A stretch of DNA of 9,174 nucleotides. Source: an uncultured Armatimonadota bacterium (GTDB lineage: Bacteria; Armatimonadota; Armatimonadia; Armatimonadales; Armatimonadaceae). Of this stretch, positions 7,559 to 9,174 are shown piece after piece; the first letter of the stretch is position 1, and every line of letters begins with the position of its first letter. The position numbers and the translations under genes are program-made. Under the pieces are notes generated by a model, which saw only the letters and a list, made by a program, of their open reading frames with translations, did no database searches and was not told the origin of the DNA. The DNA is taken from assembly GCA_903881535.1 (NCBI GenBank), contig CAIRTT010000138.1, positions 1-9,174 of the forward strand, in the 5' to 3' direction.

Positions 7559-7594
7559 GAAGTTATCGCATGACTTGATAACTTTGATAACTTC
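7559..7594. repeat. Three copies of 8-bp element GATAACTT (operator-like)
   Basis: GATAACTT occurs at 7577-7584 and 7586-7593 in direct orientation (start-to-start distance 9 bp) and inverted as AAGTTATC at 7560-7567. The outer copies extend to a perfect 9-bp inverted repeat, GAAGTTATC (7559-7567) against GATAACTTC (7586-7594). Direct plus inverted copies of a short word between divergent genes are typical of a regulator binding site. A plus-strand TTGATA within the second direct copy (7584-7589) could also act as a -35 box, with TATACC 17 nt further on (7607-7612). Confidence 0.6.
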
Positions 7595-7614
7595 CTTGCA
7601 AAAATATATACCCC

Positions 7615-7780
7615 GCCCGAAAAATATCTATGCCCGCCGAGACGTACTGCCCGAAAAATATCTATGCCCGAAAAATATCTATGCCCGCCGAGACGTACTG
7701 CCCAAAAAATATCTATGCCCGCTTCGCCCGCCGAGACGTACTGCCCAAAAAATATCTATGCCCGCTTCGCCCGCTCGGGG
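7615..7780. repeat. Modular tandem repeat array of 17-bp A, 17-bp B and 9-bp C units
   Basis: The array is built from three modules that all begin GCCCR. A is GCCCGAAAAATATCTAT (GCCCA in the last two copies), B is GCCCGCCGAGACGTACT and C is GCCCGCTTC. The order is A 7615-7631, B 7632-7648, A 7649-7665, A 7666-7682, B 7683-7699, A 7700-7716, C 7717-7725, B 7726-7742, A 7743-7759, C 7760-7768, then GCCCGCTCGGGG to 7780, which contains a short CCCG/CGGG palindrome. The three B copies are identical to one another. AT-rich A cores alternate with GC-rich B and C units. The array sits just upstream of terS, so a packaging recognition site, replication origin or regulatory site are candidates. It is not a CRISPR array: there are no unique spacers. 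Confidence 0.9.
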
Positions 7781-7851
7781 TTCCTTGACGGGGGGTGTTC
7801 CTATATTGAGGGGGGTGGGGTAAACCCTAACCCAATTTATTTTTATGGGGG
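7777..7851 (+). other. G-run cluster with quadruplex potential
   Basis: Plus-strand guanine runs lie at 7777-7780 (4), 7790-7795 (6), 7810-7815 (6), 7817-7820 (4) and 7847-7851 (5). Four runs within 44 nt, with loops of 9, 14 and 1 nt, could form a G-quadruplex, although one loop is longer than the usual limit. No gene is seen here. Confidence 0.4.
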
Positions 7852-7866
7852 TGATTTTAATTTTTG

Positions 7867-7980
7867 CTAATCGTTCGTGCGGAACACTGTGTATGGTGCG
7901 TGAGTCTCTCCGGCGCGAAAAAGCGGGGGTGTACTACCGGTGGTGTCCACGGGTTCTCGTTTTTGAAATGCAACGGGCAT
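7867..7980 (-). CDS. Possible very small protein (37 aa), doubtful
   Basis: A minus-strand frame from an ATG at 7980 to a TAG at 7869-7867 encodes 37 residues, starting MPVAFQKREPVDTTG and ending with FRAGETHAPYTVFRTND. The composition is protein-like (mixed polar residues, a Pro-rich middle, no low-complexity runs), and it is co-directional with and about 380 nt upstream of terS. Against it, there is no Shine-Dalgarno before the ATG, the length is within chance expectation, and the plus strand of the same stretch can fold into a hairpin-rich RNA. I do not recognise a family. Treat it as a candidate only. Confidence 0.25.
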   Translation of the reverse strand: MPVAFQKREPVDTTGSTPPLFRAGETHAPYTVFRTND

Positions 7981-8015
7981 GGTAACGTAGCCGGAGAAGA
8001 AGACGAATTTTTTTT
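7904..8015 (+). ncRNA. Candidate structured RNA ending in a T8 tract
   Basis: GTCT plus CTCCGGC (7904-7914) can pair with GCCGGAG (7990-7996) and AGAC (8001-8004), leaving a 4-nt bulge, which closes a domain of about 100 nt. Inside lie a hairpin at 7936-7954 (ACCGGTGG/CCACGGGT, one mismatch, 3-nt loop) and a 4-bp one at 7968-7980 (ATGC/GCAT). The closing stem is followed within 4 nt by eight T residues (8008-8015), as in an intrinsic terminator. No clear promoter is visible upstream, and the energy was not computed. It could also be the leader of a rightward transcript. Confidence 0.3.
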
Positions 8016-8077
8016 AGGCTTTTGCTAAGCTGATGTCGTTCAATCCCTGTGGAAAATTACCCTAAAAGATATCACAA

Positions 8078-8086
8078 TGGTATTAT
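8078..8086 (+). promoter_or_regulatory. Rightward extended -10 promoter (TGGTATTAT)
   Basis: TATTAT (8081-8086; five of six consensus bases) is preceded by TGG, forming an extended -10 element of the kind that can work without a good -35, and indeed no -35 match is visible 16-18 nt upstream. Transcription would begin around 8092-8094, giving a leader of about 100 nt before the ATG at 8192. Confidence 0.5.
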
Positions 8087-8087
8087 A
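8082..8087 (-). promoter_or_regulatory. Leftward consensus -10 element (TATAAT), overlapping the rightward one
   Basis: The minus strand of the same TATTATA sequence reads TATAAT, a perfect -10 box. The -35 region is weak. If active, it would transcribe leftward through the repeat array toward terS with a leader of about 590 nt. Confidence 0.3.
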
Positions 8088-8119
8088 CATACATGGGGAA
8101 AGCGATCACTGACCCCTGC

Positions 8120-8150
8120 GGATACATCGTCAACCCTTGGCGATGTGTCC
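8120..8150 (+). promoter_or_regulatory. Strong leader hairpin 1 (14-bp stem, CCC loop)
   Basis: GGATACATCGTCAA (8120-8133) pairs with TTGGCGATGTGTCC (8137-8150) around a CCC loop, with two G-U pairs. It lies 41 nt before the ATG at 8192. Its right arm CGATGTGTCC recurs exactly in the hairpin before the next gene, so the two probably share a function such as mRNA processing, protection or protein binding. The T-tract downstream (8171-8175) is too far away to make it a terminator. Confidence 0.65.
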
Positions 8151-8191
8151 ACGGCGCTTCTGCCAAATACTTTTTATTAAGGAAAACGATC

Positions 8192-8842
8192 ATGGCTTCT
8201 GTTAACACTGTTGCGGCATCTGCTGTCGCTGTCGCTGTCTCAATGATTGGCGATCGTCCTGCTGTCGAGATGCAAGAGACAATCTTCTGCATCGGCGAAG
8301 AAACCCTTGCGGCTGAGTTGCTGATGGCAACTGGTAAGCAAGCACTGGATGTGCTCGACTCTAACCTGCACGATATCGTCAAGGGTCTGCCTTATGAGCA
8401 GTTCATGCTCGTGCGTGACTATCACAAGGCGGGTTCGATTGACAAGGGCAAGTCGGACGACTCAGCCCAAAAAATCTGGGAGCGTCAAGTCAACCGCATG
8501 AAGTCGACCTTTGAGTTCGTCACGCCTAAGTCTCAAGCGAAGGATGCTGAGCGCAAAGCGGCGAAGCGGGCTGAGGATATCGCAAAGCTGGCGACTATCA
8601 GCGATGGCGAGTTGCTCGACCTGCGCGATGCGCATCTGCGCAAAGGTGATTCCAAGTCGATTGCTCAGGCTCAGAAGCTGGCTCGGGAATTAGAGCGGCG
8701 CAATGCGTCCGACCTTGATGCTGAGAAGGTTCAGCGCAAGATGACGCTCGACAAGATCATCACTCGCGTCAAGGAATTGAGCAAAGCGGGCACGGATGAC
8801 GCTGACGAGTTGTTGTTCCAAGTCCTTGCCATCTTGGGCTAA
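8192..8842 (+). CDS. Protein of unknown function, charged and helical (216 aa)
   Basis: I do not recognise a family. Residues 1-20 are Ala/Val-rich (VAASAVAVAVSMIG), with no preceding positive charge and no clear cleavage site, so a signal peptide is unlikely. Residues 30-80 form a mixed domain (ETLAAELLMATGKQALDVLD, LPYEQFMLVRDYHKAG). Residues 92-135 are highly basic and helical (QVNRMKSTFEF, KDAERKAAKRAEDIAKL). Residues 136-216 alternate charged helices (SDGELLDLRDAHLRKGD, QKLARELERR, LDKIITRVKELSKAG). A nucleic-acid or protein-binding role is compatible, but nothing proves it. AAGGA at 8179-8183, 8 nt before the ATG at 8192, decides this start. The frame is open back to an ATG at 8093, but that stretch contains the leader hairpin. 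The stop codon lies inside a small GGGC/GCCC palindrome. Confidence 0.8.
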   Translation: MASVNTVAASAVAVAVSMIGDRPAVEMQETIFCIGEETLAAELLMATGKQALDVLDSNLHDIVKGLPYEQFMLVRDYHKAGSIDKGKSDDSAQKIWERQVNRMKSTFEFVTPKSQAKDAERKAAKRAEDIAKLATISDGELLDLRDAHLRKGDSKSIAQAQKLARELERRNASDLDAEKVQRKMTLDKIITRVKELSKAGTDDADELLFQVLAILG

Positions 8843-8849
8843 GCCCTTC

Positions 8850-8879
8850 GGACACGTCGACAATCCTGTCGATGTGTCC
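8850..8879 (+). promoter_or_regulatory. Strong intergenic hairpin 2 (13-bp stem, ATCC loop)
   Basis: GGACACGTCGACA (8850-8862) pairs with TGTCGATGTGTCC (8867-8879) with a single G-U pair. It sits between the two rightward genes, 25 nt before the second ATG. The last ten bases match the right arm of hairpin 1 exactly. No uninterrupted T-tract follows (the sequence goes ATCTTAACC), so it is probably not a plain terminator. Confidence 0.65.
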
Positions 8880-8904
8880 ATCTTAACCTTTTCTGGAGAA
8901 TAGA

Positions 8905-9108
8905 ATGAGACCAACATTTGCTGATGTTCACGCATTGCCCGCTTACGGGCGCGACTATAAATCCGCTGAAGCGGTCATTGCTGATTGGAAAGCAGGAAAG
9001 GATTTCCTTGATTTCCTGATGGGCGGATACTTTAGCGTCCGCGACAAGCGACCCGAGCAAGTCTGGGTTCGTTATGACAAACGATCCAAACTGGTTCGCG
9101 TCCAGTAA
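8905..9108 (+). CDS. Small conserved phage-type protein of unknown function (67 aa)
   Basis: This is a small basic protein with the motif AYGRDYKSAEAVIADWKAGKDF (residues 13-34) and a C-terminal strand-like end, QVWVRYDKRSKLVRV. From memory, short proteins with YGRDYKS, a DW-AGKDF helix and a final VRY-K-V strand are widespread in phages and some plasmids, with no established function; this similarity was not tested. It has no membrane segment or signal peptide. GGAG at 8895-8898 lies 6 nt before the ATG and supports the start. It lies 62 nt after the 216-aa gene, behind hairpin 2, and is followed at once by a strong terminator, so the two form a short rightward unit. Confidence 0.8.
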   Translation: MRPTFADVHALPAYGRDYKSAEAVIADWKAGKDFLDFLMGGYFSVRDKRPEQVWVRYDKRSKLVRVQ

Positions 9109-9117
9109 ACCCCGCCC

Positions 9118-9151
9118 GCCCGCTACGCTTCGGCGTGGCGGGCTTTTTTTT
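9118..9151 (+). terminator. Rho-independent terminator with UUCG tetraloop
   Basis: GCCCGCTACGC (9118-9128) pairs with GCGTGGCGGGC (9133-9143) in an 11-bp stem with one G-U pair, capped by TTCG closed by a C-G pair (an unusually stable tetraloop), and is followed by eight T residues (9144-9151). It begins 9 nt after the stop of the 67-aa gene and ends the rightward transcript. The minus strand lacks a matching T-tract, so it works in one direction only. Confidence 0.95.
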
Positions 9152-9174
9152 GGCCTCGCGGTGGCTCAGCCCGC

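Larger units (their letters stand above)
7486..8191. other. Divergent control region between the packaging operon and the rightward genes
   Basis: About 700 bp separate the two outward-facing gene sets. Apart from the elements listed separately (GATAACTT triplet, modular array, G-runs, candidate RNA, facing -10 boxes, leader hairpin), I see no convincing gene. Plus-strand frames through the array are products of the repeats. The position and density of elements suggest combined control of transcription and possibly of replication or packaging initiation. Confidence 0.6.

Noticed and set aside
7615..7780. CRISPR array
   Set aside because: Modules are contiguous, with no unique spacers of constant length and no cas genes nearby.
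7785..7807. Promoter TTGACG to TATATT on the plus strand
   Set aside because: The spacing is 11 nt, far too short for a sigma-70 promoter.
7820..7833. Telomere-like TAAACCCTAACCC
   Set aside because: A single short occurrence next to G-runs, with no tandem continuation; chance resemblance.
7575..7870. Two overlapping plus-strand frames of 82 and 68 codons
   Set aside because: They are translations of the A/B/C DNA repeats in shifted frames, have no ribosome binding site, and give low-complexity peptides.
7870..8020. tRNA gene
   Set aside because: No T-arm GGTTCRA consensus and no cloverleaf spacing; only scattered hairpins.
8032..8064. Ten-codon plus-strand ORF
   Set aside because: No ribosome binding site; length is within chance expectation.
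8850..8890. Hairpin 2 as an intrinsic terminator
   Set aside because: The stem is strong but is followed by ATCTTAACC rather than a T-tract, and a gene with a good ribosome site follows at once.

Overview
The window is the head-morphogenesis and DNA-packaging end of a tailed double-stranded DNA bacteriophage (Caudoviricetes), or of a prophage or metagenomic phage contig of that kind. The evidence is a compact leftward block of minus-strand genes in the order small terminase, large terminase, portal, small coiled-coil protein, GroES-like co-chaperonin, scaffold-like protein, conserved protein of unknown function, decoration-like protein, and the first codons of the probable major capsid gene, cut by the left edge of the window. 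The packaging-portal-scaffold-coat order and the long portal with a helical, Gln-rich tail resemble the P22 type of head module. Most genes have clear Shine-Dalgarno sites (AAGGAG, GAGG), so the host is a bacterium using standard initiation, probably Gram-negative and aquatic. That host guess rests only on remembered similarity of these proteins to freshwater and marine phage proteins.

Layout. Positions 1-7485 (minus strand) are almost wholly coding; junctions are 4-20 nt overlaps or short gaps, and at three of them the stop codon TAA lies inside the next gene's Shine-Dalgarno site. Positions 7486-8191 are a divergent control region of about 700 bp with no convincing gene. Read rightwards it holds three copies of an 8-bp element (GATAACTT), a modular repeat array built from 17-bp A, 17-bp B and 9-bp C units that all begin GCCC, a G-run cluster, a possible structured RNA ending at a T8 tract (overlapped on the minus strand by a 37-codon ORF), a TATTATA element that can serve as -10 box in both directions, and a 14-bp hairpin in the leader of the rightward genes. 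Positions 8192-9108 (plus strand) hold two genes of unknown function. Each is preceded by a strong hairpin with the same 10-nt right arm, and the pair ends at a UUCG-loop rho-independent terminator at 9118-9151.

How the genes work together. The small terminase probably recognises phage DNA, and the repeat array beside its gene is a candidate recognition or origin site. The large terminase cuts DNA and pumps it through the portal into a procapsid built by coat and scaffold. The GroES-like protein, encoded between portal and scaffold, most likely adapts the host chaperonin to fold a capsid protein. The rightward pair is separately controlled and may be early or regulatory, but nothing in the proteins shows their role.

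The least expected signals are the modular repeat array with its flanking operator-like triplet, the twin hairpin leaders, and the co-chaperonin inside the head operon. No searches could be run; family names rest on motifs and gene order.
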